Shown here piece by piece: positions 35,828 to 49,860 of a stretch of 64,000 nucleotides of DNA (the stretch's first letter is position 1; each line of letters opens with the position of its first letter). Location of the stretch: the NCBI GenBank assembly GCA_905221605.1, contig CAJNDS010002219.1:161001-225000 (forward strand). Reading direction: 5' to 3'. This DNA comes from Symbiodinium natans (taxonomy: Eukaryota > Sar > Dinophyceae > Suessiales > Symbiodiniaceae). The notes under the pieces were generated by a model. It worked only from the letters and a program-made list of their open reading frames with translations. It was not told the DNA's origin and made no database searches. The position numbers and the translations under genes are program-made.

Positions 35828-38800
35828 CGCGAATCGAGAGCGTAAACACACTTCGACCGTCATGAGTGTGGCATGAAAGGGTTGCAATTCATCCATCATG
35901 GGCCGGGAACTTCAGGTGTACACGAAAGGCCACATGCTTTGCGGCTCACGTAGTCAAAGCACTAGCCCCACGACACCAGCTTCTTGCTGGCCACTGGATT
36001 GGAATTCGAAACCGAAGCTATTGTACAGGTGATCAATTCGCGTGCCAGGTCTTGCGACCAAATGCATCTGTTTGCATACCTTTACATTCTTTAGATTCTA
36101 TTTTGAAATGCTTATCAATTGCTTGCAGCACCCCCTAAGACATTATAACAACATCTACGACAGCGGTATGACTTCTTTCACCTAACTTTTCTAACTCATT
36201 TGTAAACACAACTTATATGCAGAAAATTGCTTCGGAGCTTCTCCAATTTGTTTCACACTGGCTGAGACTTATGTTCTGGAAAAAGGAAACCTTTGACTCA
36301 GACCTATTGCTTTAACCCTAGCCCTAAACCCCAAACCCTGAACCCTAACACACAACCCCTACCCTACACCCCAAACCCTAAACATTTAGTTGCACATAAC
36401 TCAACGGTCATCTTTGTCATTGCAACCGATGGTGAAGTCCCACCAGTAGCCAACATCTTCTCAACCCCGGCTAATATTGATGTTAATATAATCTAATCTC
36501 AATCAACCGAGTAATAGGCAACACAACACCTGCTACTGATGCTTATTCAAATGTAGTTCCTTTTGTAAGCAACTTCATACATTCAGTGCCCTTTAAGCAT
36601 TTGTATTTACTTTGTAATGAAGTTATCAACTTTAACCAATGAACGGCTGTAGGCAACTCATCTATTGTTAAGAAAATGCAATTTGACGTTCCCCTACTTG
36701 AGTGTCATTTATGACCATGAACTGAGCACCGTTGATTATATTGATGTTTCGAGTAAAATGCTTCGTAGATTGAATGTTGGAATAAGAGACCAATTCAGTA
36801 AGGTAGTAGATTCGAACCTTTTTCAGGCGGTAAAAAGTAGAAATAAATTTCTGTAGAGAACATATTGGAGACCAGGAATGAGGAGGTTGCGGAGGTTAAC
36901 AATGAAGAAGGCAGAGGCAGAACCCGAAGCTGTGTAGTTCCGCCACGCTGCACGAACCTAAACGGAAAGCGAAGTTCAAGCCCAAAAAACCCTGAACCTC
37001 TAGACCCCCTTACACACTTACCCTTGCTAGCCCCGTAACCGTCTTGTAGTTTGTTGGCTGGCTACTTTATACTGGAACACAAACCCAAAACAAGTGTGAA
37101 GGCTGCCACGGGGCGACCAAGAACCCCTAAACCCTAAACCCCAAACCCCAAACCCTAAACCCTAAACCCTAAACCCTAGACCCTAAACCCTAAACCCTAA
37201 ACCTGCGACTCGGTCGAGCATTTAGGAGACTGGGCGGCCGGCCTTCATCCCGGCCTCAGCGCAGCACATGGCGATACCTCCGCCCATCAGCCCAGCACCT
37301 GCGACTGAGAAAGGGTTTAGGGTTTAGGGTTTAGGGTGTAGGGTGTAGGGTTTAGGGTTTAGGGTTTGGGGTGTAGGGTTTAGGGTTTAGGTTTTAGGGT
37401 TTAGGCGACTGAGAAAAGGGTTCGGGGTTTACGGTTTCTAGGGTTTCTAGGGTTTCTAGGGTTTCTAGGGTTTCTAGGGTTTCTAGGGTTTCTAGGGTTT
37501 TCAGGGTTTCTCGGGTTTCTCGGGTTTCTAGGGTTTCTAGGGTTTCTAGGGTTTCTAGGGTTTCTAGGGTTTCTAGGGTTTCTAGGGTTTCTAGGGTTTC
37601 TAGGGTTTCTAGGGTTTCTAGGGTTTCTACTGTAGGGATTCTAGGGTTTCTAGGGTTTCTAGGGTTTCTAGGGTTTCTAGGGTTTCTACTGTAGGGATTC
37701 TAGGGTTTCTAGGGTTTCTAGGGTTTCTAGGGTTTCTAGGGTTTCTAGGGTTTCTAGGGTTTCTAGGGTTTCTAGGGTTTCTAGGGTTTCCAGGGTTTCT
37801 AGGGTTTCTAGGGTTTCTAGGGTTTCTAGGGTTTCTAGGGTTTCTAGGGTTTCTAGGGTTTCTAGGGTTTCTAGGGTTTCTAGGGTTTCTAGGGTTTCTA
37901 GGGTTTCTAGGGTTTCTAGGGTTTCTAGGGTTTCTAGGGTTTCTAGGGTTTCTACTGTAGGGATTCTAGGGTTTCTAGGGTTTCTAGGGTTTCTAGGGTT
38001 TCTAGGGTTTCTAGGGTTTCTAGGGTTTCTAGGGTTTCTAGGGTTTCTAGGGTTTCTAGGGTTTCTAGGGTTTCTACTGTAGGGATTCTAGGGATTCTAG
38101 GGTTTCTAGGGTTTCTAGGGTTTCTAGGGATTCTAGGGTTTCTAGGGTTTCTAGGGTTTCTAGGGTTTCTAGGGTTTCTAGGGTTTCTAGGGTTTCTAGG
38201 GTTTCTAGGGTTTCTAGGGTTTCTAGGGTTTCTAGGGTTTCTAGGGTTTCTAGGGTTTCTAGGGTTTCTAGGGTTTCTAGGGTTTCTACTGTAGGGATTC
38301 TAGGGTTTATGGTTTAGGGTTTAGGGTGCTTGAACTCTCGGCCCTCACTCTGCTGGACCCCGGACCTGAAACAAATACAAGTAGGGTTTAGGGATTAGGG
38401 ATTACAGTTTAGGGTTTAGGGTTTAGGGTTTAGGGTTTAGGGTTTAGGGTTTAGGGTTTAGGGTTTAGGGTCTGGGGATGCTTTGGGCTTCGGGATTCGT
38501 GTTTATGGTGCGGGGCTGCAAAAACCCTTGGCCGTCATGAAGCCATGAAAGGGCCTGAAGCCTTCCAAGCCTTATAAGCTCTGGAGAGGCCGCCTTTAGG
38601 GTTTAGGGTTTAGGGTTTAGGGTTTAGGGTTTAGGGTTTAGGGTTTAGGGTTTAGGGTTTAGGGTTTAGGGTTTAGGGTTTAGGGTTTAGGGTTTAGGGT
38701 TTAGGGTCTAGGGTTTAGGGTTTAATTAGGGTTTAGGGTTTAGGGGTACGAAAGCCTCAGAAAGCTCACAGAACCCGAAGCCCCAAACCCATACAAGCCC

Positions 38801-39857
38801 GCAACCCTACACCCTTACGAGACCTCATGCCCCCTCCCTAAACCCGCAAACCCTTGAACCCTTGAACCCCTAAACCCTAAACCCTAAACCCTAGACCCTA
38901 GACCCTAGACCCTAAACCCTAAACCCTAAACCCTAAACCCTAAACCCTAAACCCTAAACCCTAAACCCCTTGTACTTCTCCAGGCACCCACGATGCCGGC
39001 GCTGTTCAGCGGCTTGGGCTTGGACTCCAAGCCTGGCGGCCATGAGAGGTGCTTCTCTTTTTTGGGGGGGCTCAAGGTTTAGGGAGTTTAGGGTTTAAGG
39101 AGTTTAGGGTTTAGGGAGTTTAGGGAGTTTAGGGAGTTTAGGGAGTTTAGGGAGTTTAGGGAGTTTAGGGAGTTTAGGGAGTTTAGGGAGTTTAGGGAGT
39201 TTAGGGAGTTTAGGGAGTTTAGGGAGTTTAGGGAGTTTAGGGAGTTTAGGGAGTTTAGGGAGTTTAGGGAGTTTAGGGAGTTTAGGGAGTTTAGGGAGTT
39301 TAGGGAGTTTAGGGAGTTTAGGGAGTTTAGGGAGTTTAGGGAGTTTAGGGAGTTTAGGGAGTTTAGGGTTTAGGGTTTTGGGGTTTAGGGCTTTTGGGTT
39401 TTGGGTTTAGGGTTTTTGGGGTTCAGGGTTTAGGAAGTAGAGAGCAGGGTTTTGGTCGCAGACTTGGGCGTGTTCGCAAGTGCGCGCGCGCTCGGGCACT
39501 GCTTGCGCACCCACCTCGGCCACCCAAAAAGTCTTAACAGGGTTTAGGGTTTAGGGTTTAGAGTTGGCCCCAAACCATCCTTCAGAAGAGCTTTCCAAAT
39601 CTGCTTCTTTTGCCCCACCCAAACAAAGCTTAGAAGGCTCCCGGACGTAGCTTCGGCCCCAGATCTTCTGAAAAGCTGCGCAGCTGGGGGGCCCCTGGAG
39701 AATGGCCCGAAAACCCTGTAGAAGCCCATAATCCTGGGAGAGCGCAGGGATCCCCCAAACTGACCCAGTTACGTTCGGAAATCGCCGGTAGGGTCTAGGG
39801 TCTAGGGTCTAGGGTCTAGGGTTTAGGGTTTAGGGTTTAGGGTTTAGGGTTTAGGGT

Positions 39858-39917
<60 letters not shown>

Positions 39918-42900
39918 GGTGAGGGGCTCGGGGAGGGTAGGAGGTTTGGGGGTCCTAGGTTTGAGGGTTGAGGGCTTTTTTGGGGGCCCGATCTTCCTCG
40001 CCTGGTATCTTGAAGCACTGTCGCTCTGCGAAGAACATGTACCTCGCAACGTGTCATGGTTTAGGGTTTCGGGTTCTAGGTCTTTTGGAAGGGAGGGGGG
40101 GGGGGGGTTATGGTAGGGGGATGTGCGTTATTGGAATTTAGGGTTCCCATCACATCCCTTCGAACCTTATCAAAATGTACCCGCTACATGGACCCAAACC
40201 CTACACCCTAAACTTTAGGGTTGACGCTTTAGGGCGTCTGGGGTTCAGGGTTGAACTGACTCGACGTGCTGCTGGGCTGCTGCATGGCCTTTGACTGAGA
40301 CCCCCTGAAGAGTTTGCCTCGGCCGCTTATAGGGTGTAGGGTTTAGGGTTTAGGGTTTAGGGTTTCGGGTTTCGGGTTTCGGGTTTGGCGTTAAGGAATT
40401 GGGGTTTCGGGTTTAGGGTTTGGGGTTTTGGTTTTAGGGTTTAGGGTTTAGGGCTATAAAGCCCAAGCCCAAACCCTAACCCGAAAGGTCAGCACTAGTA
40501 TGAAAAGTTCAGGGGCTTAGGGTTTTTCGAGTTTCATCATGGAAGATGTTTCACACGCAGCCCACTTACATGAACCCCGGGCATAAAAACGGGGTTGAGG
40601 AGCCCGAAAATCTAAACCCCAAGCCCGAAACTCAAGGTACTGTAAATCGCTAGGGCCCATTCAGCCCTAAACCCTAAATCCTAGACCCTAAACCCTAAAG
40701 CCTATCCTTAAACCCTAACCCTAAAGCCTGAACCCTAAACCCTAAACCCTAAACCCTAAACCCCAAACCCTAAACCCTTCAAGCCCAGGGCGCCAAACTC
40801 CATGCCCTCCACGTTCATGCCATCCCGGAAGTCCTGGCTCGCGGCGGCCTCGATGCAGGTGATGATGGCTTGCGGCGCTGCCTCGCCGGCCCTCAGCTTC
40901 ATGTACTCCTGGGGGGCGGGGGGGGCCGTATGGCTAAACCCTAAACTCCAAACGAGGTTGGGTTTAGGGTTTAGGGTTTAGGGTTTGGGGTTTGGGGTTT
41001 GGGGTTTAGGGTTTAGGGTTTAGGGTTTAGGGTTTAGGGTTTAGGGTTTAGGGTTTAGGGTTTAGGGTTTAGGGTTTAGGGTTTAGGGTTTAGGGTTTAG
41101 GGTTTAGGGTTTAGGGTTTAGGGTTTAGGGTTTGAGTTTAGGGTCATGAAGGCGGTCAGTGCAGTCGGAAGCATTAGGGGTAGCGCCCAGTGGGCTGACT
41201 TCAGAGTGCCAATATGGTTGGGTGTAGGGTTTAGGGCTTAAGGTTTAGGGGTTAGGGTATTGTTTTCGTATCACCAACACGTTTATGGGCAGTACTCATA
41301 CTATTCTTCGACTTACTGATACAGTTTTTGGTTTTGCGAAATGTTGTTGCCATGATGACAAGGTGTGCTAACATTGCATTTTTTCTTTTTCTCACGAAAC
41401 GACCATTGCTATTTTTGTCGTTCACGAAATACTTGTCCACATCACGATACGCTTACCCTAGACCCTGAGCCCTCAACCCTAGACCCTAGACCCTGAGGCC
41501 TCAACCCTACACCCTCGACCCTGCCCAGACCCTGAACCCTGAGCCCTAAACCCTAAACCCTGAACCCTAAACACATGTGCACCTCTTTGGGAGCTGGGAA
41601 GGCAGGGCGGCGACCGGGTCATGAGCTTTCGGTGTAACAAGTTGATTTCATGAGCCTCTACAAGTACAAACGCTATCCCCTCTGCAACCCCTAAACCCTA
41701 AACCCCAGACCCTAAACCCTAAACCCCAAACCCTAAACCCTAAAATGCCCAAGCCTAGCTCAACACAGCCACCGTGCCTTCCGCTTGGCGGCCAGCGCTT
41801 CAGGATTCGTGGTCTTGGCCCTGCCATTGCCTCGGCTCCGATGCGGCCGGAAGCTGCATTTGTTGTTAGTTAGGGTTTGGGGTTGAGGGTTTAAGTTTAG
41901 GGTTTTTAGGGTTTTTAGGGTTTAGGGTTTAGGGTTTCGGGTTTAGGGTTTAGGGTTTAGGGTTTAGGGTTGAGGGTTTAGGGGTCAGGGGTTTAGGGGT
42001 TTAGGGGTTTAGGGGTTTAGGGGTTTAGGGTTTAGGGTTTAGGGTTGAGGGCTTAGGGCTTAGGGCTTAGGGCTTAGGGCTTAGGGCTTAGGGCTTAGGG
42101 CTTAGGGCTTAGGGTTTAGGGTTGCCGTAAACCCTATCGGCTCTTTGCAGGACATGAGGACATGAGGGAATTAGGCACCTTCTTTCCCCCTATATATTTA
42201 CTCTTTCAGGGATTAGATTCCCTCAGCCCCTACTAAGAACAAGCACGACAAGCTACGGCATGGGAGCCGCTAGGTAAGGTTCAGACTTCAGGAAACCCTC
42301 AACCCTAAACCCTGAATCCTAAACACAGAAACCTTAAAAGGGTAGGCTGAGGGGTGCGCAGGGCTTCGGGTGTTTACCGAACGTGAGTTTAGGGTTTAGG
42401 GTTTCGGGTTTCGGGTTTAGGGTTTAGGGTTTATTTAGGGCTTAGGGTATAGGGTTTAGGGGTTGCAGTTTAGGGCTTCAGGGACTTCGACTCCTTAGAT
42501 GGGCATTGCACCGCTTCATACACCCCGAAGTACCCTAAACCCTCAAACCCCTCAGAATACACCCCATGAGAGGACTCCCTCCCTTAAACCCCAAACCCCG
42601 AACCCCAAACCCCAAACCCTAAACCCTAAACTCCAAAACCTAAACCCTAAACCCTAAACCCTAGACCCTAAATCCTAAACCCTAAACCCTAAACCCTAAA
42701 CGCTAAACCCTAAACCCTAAACCCCAAAAAACACGAGACCCCCAGATACCGGGGCCGAGTGGCAGAGCCTACGAGTCGCCAGGTCCACGTTGAGCTGCCA
42801 GGGGCGTAAAGAGGTTTAGGGTTTAGGGTTTAGGGTTTCGGGTTTCGGGTTTCGGGTTTCGGGTTTAGGGTTTAGGGTTTAGGGTTTCGGGTTCAGTGTT

Positions 42901-45900
42901 TCGGGCTTTGCAGGGTTTAGAGGGCTTTTGGGGCTTTACAGGGTTTAGGGCGTTGCAGGGTTTAGGGTTCAGGGATTGGTCAATCATCCCGTCAGGGCTT
43001 TGTAGTATCAATAGAAGCAAATCAAAATGCCTAAGGGTTTAGGGCTTAGGGTTTAGGGCTTTAGGGATTTAGGGTTTAGGGATTATCAAGAACAGAAGGC
43101 GATGGGGAGAAGCAACAGGCTCAGCTCCAGTTAGTTGCAAGTGAAGCTGCACAAGAACAGCTCCTCAGACTGTCCATACTTGGGCTTTTAGGGGGCTGTA
43201 GGGCTTTTAGTGCTTTTAGGGCTCTTAGGGCTTTTAGGGCTTTGAGGGCTTTGAGGGCTTTGAGGGCTTTGAGGGCTTTGAGGGCTTTGAGGGCTTTGAG
43301 GGCTTTGAGGGCTTTGAGGGCTTTGAGGGCTCCTAGGGCTTTGAGGACTTTTGGGGGTTTAGGGGTTTAGGGTGTGTTTTGGGCTTCGAGGGCTTTGAGG
43401 GCTTTCAGGGCTTTCAGGCTTTGAGGACTTTTACGGCTTTAGGGCTTTGTTGGGTTAGGGCTTCAGGTTTAGGATGGGTACTTGCAGGTAGGGTTAGGAG
43501 TACCCTCAGTAAGGTTACTACCATAGATATACCCTCTTTGTAACTCTGGTTCTTAGTAGCGGAATGAGGGGATGAGGTAACCTACAGGGTATACATTGGG
43601 GGTTACAAGGTACCTAACTCCCTCACCAAGAACCAGCAGGATAACCCTGCTTGTAAGTGCCCTTCTCCTTTTGTCAGATGTCCCTAATCCCCCTAAGCCC
43701 TGAACCCAATGAACCCAAAAAGGGTAAGGATCTAAAGTTACGGTAAAGTACCACAAAGCTACAAAACCCAAGTGAGCTGCGCCTGGCGTGACGCGAAGTC
43801 CACCGCGGCCTGTGTACTTTTTTGGATTCCTTAAACTTTACTAGTAACTATGGTCCCTTCAAACACACGCCCGTTGCATTAGGAGACCCAAGAGGAACCT
43901 AGGAATTAGAAATGTGGCTTTACAGGGGGGCTTATAAGGGAACCTAATCCCCAGAAAAAACCAGGGGAATAAGGGCCTCTCTGGGTCCTCGAAAAGGGGA
44001 AACAGCATTTATTGCAGTGCCCCATTTGGATGCCCAGAGGTCTTGAGAAACGTTCCTTCTCAAGGAAGATTTAGGGTTTAGGGTTTAGGGTTTAGGGTTT
44101 AGGGTTTAGGGTTTAGGGTTTAGGGTTTAGGGTTTAGGGTTTAGGGTTTAGGGTTTAGGGCAGAAGCTCGCAAAACAGGTGCCTGAACGACCGCCGCATT
44201 GTCGCCCTCGACCACCTCGTCGAAGATGCCTACCTCTGCGCCGAGGGCCAAGAGAATATACCTAGACGACTTTCATGGACTCTGGGGTTAGCGAAGTAGT
44301 TCTAACTCTAACTCCTTCATGACTCACAACCCCTCAGTAGCCTTCGCAGCGTCCCTTGATGAGGTGGTGCCCCCTTCTCTGAGTAGGCTCACGAGCCTCC
44401 GGGGTTAATCTTTGGGGTCACGTAGCACTGGGTGCAGGCCATGAAAGCCAATTCCACTTCGGAACCCTCCCAAATGCCCTCAAGCCCACAACCCTAAGCC
44501 TTAAGCCCAAACAAAAACCCTAAACCCTAACCCCAAACCCTAAACCCTAAAACCCGACAAATCTTCCCTGCCTTGGCGGCTTGCGCGGCTTTCACAGGTG
44601 CCCCTCGGCACATGAAATCCACACTGGGGTCCTGAGCAGGTTTGGGGCTTCATGGTTTATGGCTGAGGTTTAGGGTTTAGGGTTGGTTTAGGGTTTAGGG
44701 TTTAGGGTTCAGGGTTTAGGGTTTAGGGTTTAGGGTTTAGGGTTTAGCGTCTCGGGTTTAGGGCTGAGGGTTTAGGGAGGGTTAGGGTTTAGGAGGGTTT
44801 CCGGGGTGTTGCATGTTTGGACCTTTCTGCTTTTTGATTCCTTAGACCACATCAGAAGATCCCCCCTTGCAATGCCCTCCTTGATGAAAGATTGGGCTCT
44901 CTCCCGCCGGCCAAAAACCCTCGACCTTTAACGACCCTCAAAGCTAAAAACCTAAAGCCCTGAAAATGCAGAGAACAGCCCTGCAACCTCCCCAAACCCT
45001 TCAAAAACCCCGCCCCACCCACCCCTCAACCGCCCAGCCATCCCCCTATTGTTGGTCAGGTCGTCTTTGACCTTGTTCGCTTTGTCGTGGGGTCGGGGAG
45101 GGGGGAGATGGCCAACGACGAAGAGCAGATTCCGTTCCACCCCCCAAGCTCTGCTTGCTGGCGCGTCTCTTAAGGCTCTTAAGGTGTGGTCAGACTGCAA
45201 GCAAGGCATGATGATATGGGACCAATTTGTTCGTGTGGTGCCTTTGAGATGCTGAATCCAGCACCCCAAAACCCAAACCCTAGACCACAAACCCCAAACC
45301 CCAAACCCCAACCCTAAACCCTAAACCCTAAACCCTAAACCCTAAACCCTAAACCCTAAACCCTAAACCCTAAACCCTAAACCCTAAACCTCTGAAGCCC
45401 TGGGGCCGCCCCAATCAGCCGCGGAAGGCGCTGGGTGCCCCCAGCGCCCGGAAGGATGCCCAGGTTGACCTTTCTTTTGGGGTCGGGTTTAGGGTTTAGG
45501 GTTTAGGGTTTAGGGTTTAGGGTTTAGGGTTTAGGGTTTAGGGTTTAGGGTTTAGGGTTTAGGGTTTAGGGTTTAGGGTTTAGGGTTTAGGTTAGGGTTT
45601 AGGGTTTAGGGTTTAGGGTTTAGGGTTTAGGGTTTAGGGTTTAGGGTTTAGGGTTTAGGGTTTAGGGTTTAGGGTTTAGGGTTTAGGGTTTAGGGTTTAG
45701 GGTTTAGGGTTTAGGGTTTAGGGTTTAGGGTTTTTAGGGTTTGGGGTTTGGGGTTTAGGGTCTAGGGCTTAGGGTCTAGGGTCTAGGGTTTTGGGCTTGG
45801 AGTTTAGGGTTTAGGGTTTCGGGAAGTTGCGAGGCGTACTCTCGCCTTTGGCGGGTCGCCATCCAGATGACAACCCCACACCTCACTTGAAATTTGAGGT

Positions 45901-48900
45901 TCCATGGGGCCTGGAGCAACCTGAACCCTAAATCCTAAGCCCTAGACCCCTGATTAGGGTAACATTGGGGTCGGAATAAATACTAATTGTATTCCCTGAT
46001 GGTCCCTTTATAACTGAACCATAAAAACCCTAGAACCCTATAACCCTTTAACCCTATAACCCGATGACCCAAAAACCCTATAACCCAAAAACCCTACAAC
46101 CTTATAACCCTATAACCCTATAACCCTATAACCCTATAACCCTATAACCCTATAACCCTATAACCCTAAACCCTAAACCCCAAAACCCAAAACCTAAAAC
46201 CCTAAACCCTAAACCCTAAACCCTCAACCCTAACCCCTAACCCTAAACCCTGAACCCTGAACCCTAAACCCGCCCTTATCCAAAGACACATCGTGCGAGC
46301 AAGTGTCCTCAGGGAGGCCAACCTTCGCGAATGGCCGAGGTAAGGCGGTTTAGGGTTCAGGGAGACCGTCAGGGTTTAGGGTTTAGGGCTAGGGGTGCTT
46401 AGGGTTTAGGGTTTAGGCCTTAGGGCTTAGGGTTTAGGGTTTAGGGTATAGGGCTCAGGGCTTAGGGTTTAGGGTTTCGGGTTTAGGGTTTAGGGTTTAG
46501 GACGTGGCTACTGAGAGTTAGGACTCCGTGTTCGGGAGTGCAGGTGGTGCCAGAGTTGTATGACATTGGAAAAATGTCTGCATCCAGTTCCAGGGTTTAG
46601 GGTTTAGGGTTTAGGGTTTAGGGTTTAGGGTTTAGGGTTTAGGGTTTAGGGTTTAGGGTTTAGGGTTTAGCGTTTAGGGTTTAGGGTTTAGGGTTTAGGG
46701 TTTAGGGTTTAGGGTTTAGGGTTTAAGGTTTAGGGTTTAAGGTTTAGGGTTTAGGGTTTAGGGTTTAGGGTTTAGGGCTACGACGCCCCGGAGCACCTCG
46801 GAAGGAGTTCACGTGTGCGCTTGCTGAAGTGCCCTACTTTGGGTTTAGGGTTTAGGGTTTAGGGTTTAGGGTTTAGGGTTAGGGTTTAGGGTTTAGGGTT
46901 CAGGGTTCAGGGTTCAGGGTTCAGGGCTTTGGGGGTGATGGGTTCCTCTCTCTCAACCCAATGCCCCCATCGCCTGGGAGCGCACACTCGCCAGTCGCCA
47001 ATGGCAGCCCAGCGCAACCTCGCAACCTCCTCGGGCGCTGCAGGCTTATAACTTTAAGGTTTAAGGTTCAGGATTTAGGGTTTAGGGTTTAGGGTTTGAG
47101 GTTTAGGGTTTAGGGTTTAGGGTTTAGGGTTTAGGGTTTAGGGTTTAGGGTTTAGGGTTTAGGGTTTAGGGTTTAGGGTTAGGGTTTAAGGTTTAGGCAC
47201 CCGGGTTCCAGGCCTTGAAGTCTGGGCTGAAAATCTGGAGTTCAAGGGCCTTAGGATTCAGGATAGAGGGTTTAGGGCAAAGGGTTTAGGGTTTAGGGTT
47301 TAGGGTTTAGGGTTTAGGGTTTAGGGTTTAGGGGTTTAGGGTTTAGGGTTTAGGGTATAGGGTTTAGGGTTTAGGGTTTAGGGTCTAGGGTTTAGGGTTT
47401 AGGGTAGAAATCTTTTCCGTTGACGGAGCTTCGACGCTACTCTAGGGGCATCCTTCCTTGATCGGAAGGTTTCACGAGCAGCTTCGGGAACCTCTTTAGG
47501 GTTTAGGGTTTGGGAGTTGAAGCTCAGGGCATAAAAAAACCCTAAACCCTAAACCCTCAACCCTCAACCCTAAACCCTAAACCCTAAACCCTAAACCCTA
47601 AACCCTCAACCCTAAAACTGGCTCCGCGGAGGCTGCGGCCTCCCAGCGCGACGCCATCGATGGCCGCCACCACCGGCTTGTTGCTGGCTTCGAGGGCATC
47701 AATCACCTTAATATAGGGGTTTAGGGTTTAGGGTTTAGGGTTTAGGGTTTCGGGTTTAGGGTTCAGGGTTCAATCACCTTAATATAGGGGTTTTGGGGGG
47801 TTGAAGTGGTTGAGGGTTTAGGGGGTTTGGGGTTTAAGGGGGCTTATGGGATTTAGGAGTTTAGGGGGTTTAGGGATTTAGGGTTTTGGGGTTTGAGGGT
47901 TTGTAGGGGCTCAGGGCTTGGGGGTAGAAGGGTTAAACTCCGAGAGAATGCTGCCCCCCCCCCCCCCCCTCTTAACCTTCATAAACCTCAGGGTTTAGGG
48001 TTTAGGGTTTAGGGTTTAGGGTTTAGGGTTTGGGGTTTAGGGTTTAGGGTTTAGGGTTTAGGGTTTAGGGTTTAGGGTTTAGGGTTTCGTGCCTGGGCCC
48101 TAGAGCTTGAAAGGTCAAGTGGCCATGGGCAGTGGCGGTCCCGCCATTCCAGTCGCGAACTCGCTGATATCGGCTCCTGCGGGCAACTTGGTTTCGGTGT
48201 CTTATTTAGGGTTTAGGGTTTAGGGTTTAGAGTTTAGGGTTTAGGGTTTAGAGTTTAGGGTTTAGGGTTTAGGGTTTAGGGTTTAGTGTTTAGGGTGTAT
48301 GGGCTGCAGTCTTCTGCATACCTAGTTCATGGTTGGGATAGTAGTTAAAATGTTAAAATGTCTATTCCTTATTGTGTTCAAGCACCCTTAAAAATGTAAA
48401 ATGTTTCCCCACTATGTACGGCGCTTAGCATTTTTTTAAATTCCTAGGGTCTTAGAGTTAGCTGGATCCTCCGACAGAAACATGTCGGTCTTGTGTTCAT
48501 TGCACTGAGCTTGTTCACTCAACAACTCGTTTCAGTGCAGCTTCTCCCGCAACCACTTGCTGCGCTTGCGTCCAACACGGAAATGGCATGAAGAGCACGA
48601 TTCCCTCACTCGAAAGCAGCATAGGGAATAGAAGGTACTGAATATCCTGATACCCTACTAACCCCCGCACTAACCTAACTCTACTTAACCTGCCAACCCT
48701 AGGCTATCCCTACTGGCCCTTCTAACCTCTACTAACCCCACAAACCTGAGTAACTAGTAGCTCTACAAACCCTACGTAGCAACTCTACGAAACAAACCCC
48801 AACCCCGTTCAGGAACTACTACAGGGGTCGGAATAATTACTTATAGCATCCCCTTATGGCTCCTTAATATACTATAGTAGCCCCCAAAACCCTATAACCC

Positions 48901-49827
48901 TAAACCCTAAACCCTGAAACCCTGAAACCCTAAACCCTAAACCCTATACCCTAAACCCTCAACCGTAAGCCCTAAACCCTATAACCCTAAACCCTAACCC
49001 CAAAACCCCATTCCTATTTTTAAGGCCCCCATATCACCCTATAACCCTAAACCCTAACCCTTAACCCTAAACCCTAAGCCCTAAACCATAAGAGTTTAAA
49101 TTATTCAGGCCCCCATACCACCCACCCCTGGCCTGCACAGAAGGCACCGTGCGCGCCCGTGACAACCACCGCTTTCACTTCGGGATCCATTCCGATCTCC
49201 TCAGGCAGGGTTTAGGGTTCAGGGTTCAGGGTTTAGGTTTAGGGTTTTGGGTTTAGGGTTTAGGGTTCAGGGTTTAGGGTTTAGGGTTTCGGGCTTGGGG
49301 TTTAGGGTTGAGGGTTTAGGGTTTAGGGTTTGGGGTTTGGGGTTTAGGGTTTAGGGCTTGGGGTTTAGGTTGCCCTGTCCCGCCTTGATGCATCGATCAA
49401 GGCCATCACGCACTCCGGAACTGAGGGCATTCACTGGCCTCGCGCTGGACGCAGAAGGGTTTAGGGTTTGGGGTTTCGGGTTTAGGCTTTGGGGTTTAGG
49501 GTTTAGGGTTTTGGGTTCAGAGTATTAGGGTTTAGGGTTTAGGGTGTTGAGAGGGAAGGGTGCCAATGTTCCGAATGCAGCGCGTTGCCCAGCTGGCAGG
49601 CCTTGTTGAGAGTGTCGCTTGAAGTAGCTCCATGAGTACCCAGAGAGCCCAAAACCCCTTAAGTAAGCAATATTCCTTAAACCATACAGGGATCCTTAGT
49701 ATGATTTAAGGAATATTCCTTAATTGAGGTGTGAGTCGCCCCTAACTTTTTAAGACCCTAAGCCGCCCGAGCCACTGGGGTTAAAAGCAGGGCAAAACAA
49801 ACACGTACGCATGTAACATAAGGCACG

Positions 49828-49860
<33 letters not shown>

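Noticed and set aside
35437-35899. ORFs over 100 codons rich in CV, HA or RT repeats
   Set aside because: Translations of the (CA)n/(CACG)n microsatellite in every frame.
37435-38305. CRISPR-like regular repeats
   Set aside because: Continuous 9-bp tandem units without unique spacers; the recurrent TACTGTAGGGATTC is itself repeated.
39540-39790. 61-codon minus-strand ORF ([12 protein letters not shown])
   Set aside because: Lies between exons 15 and 16, which join in phase (KIP-GLESK). It has no family match.
45840-45915. Exon-like island (minus, KARVRLAT)
   Set aside because: VGLPE joins VNLGILPG directly, so the island would break the hydratase.
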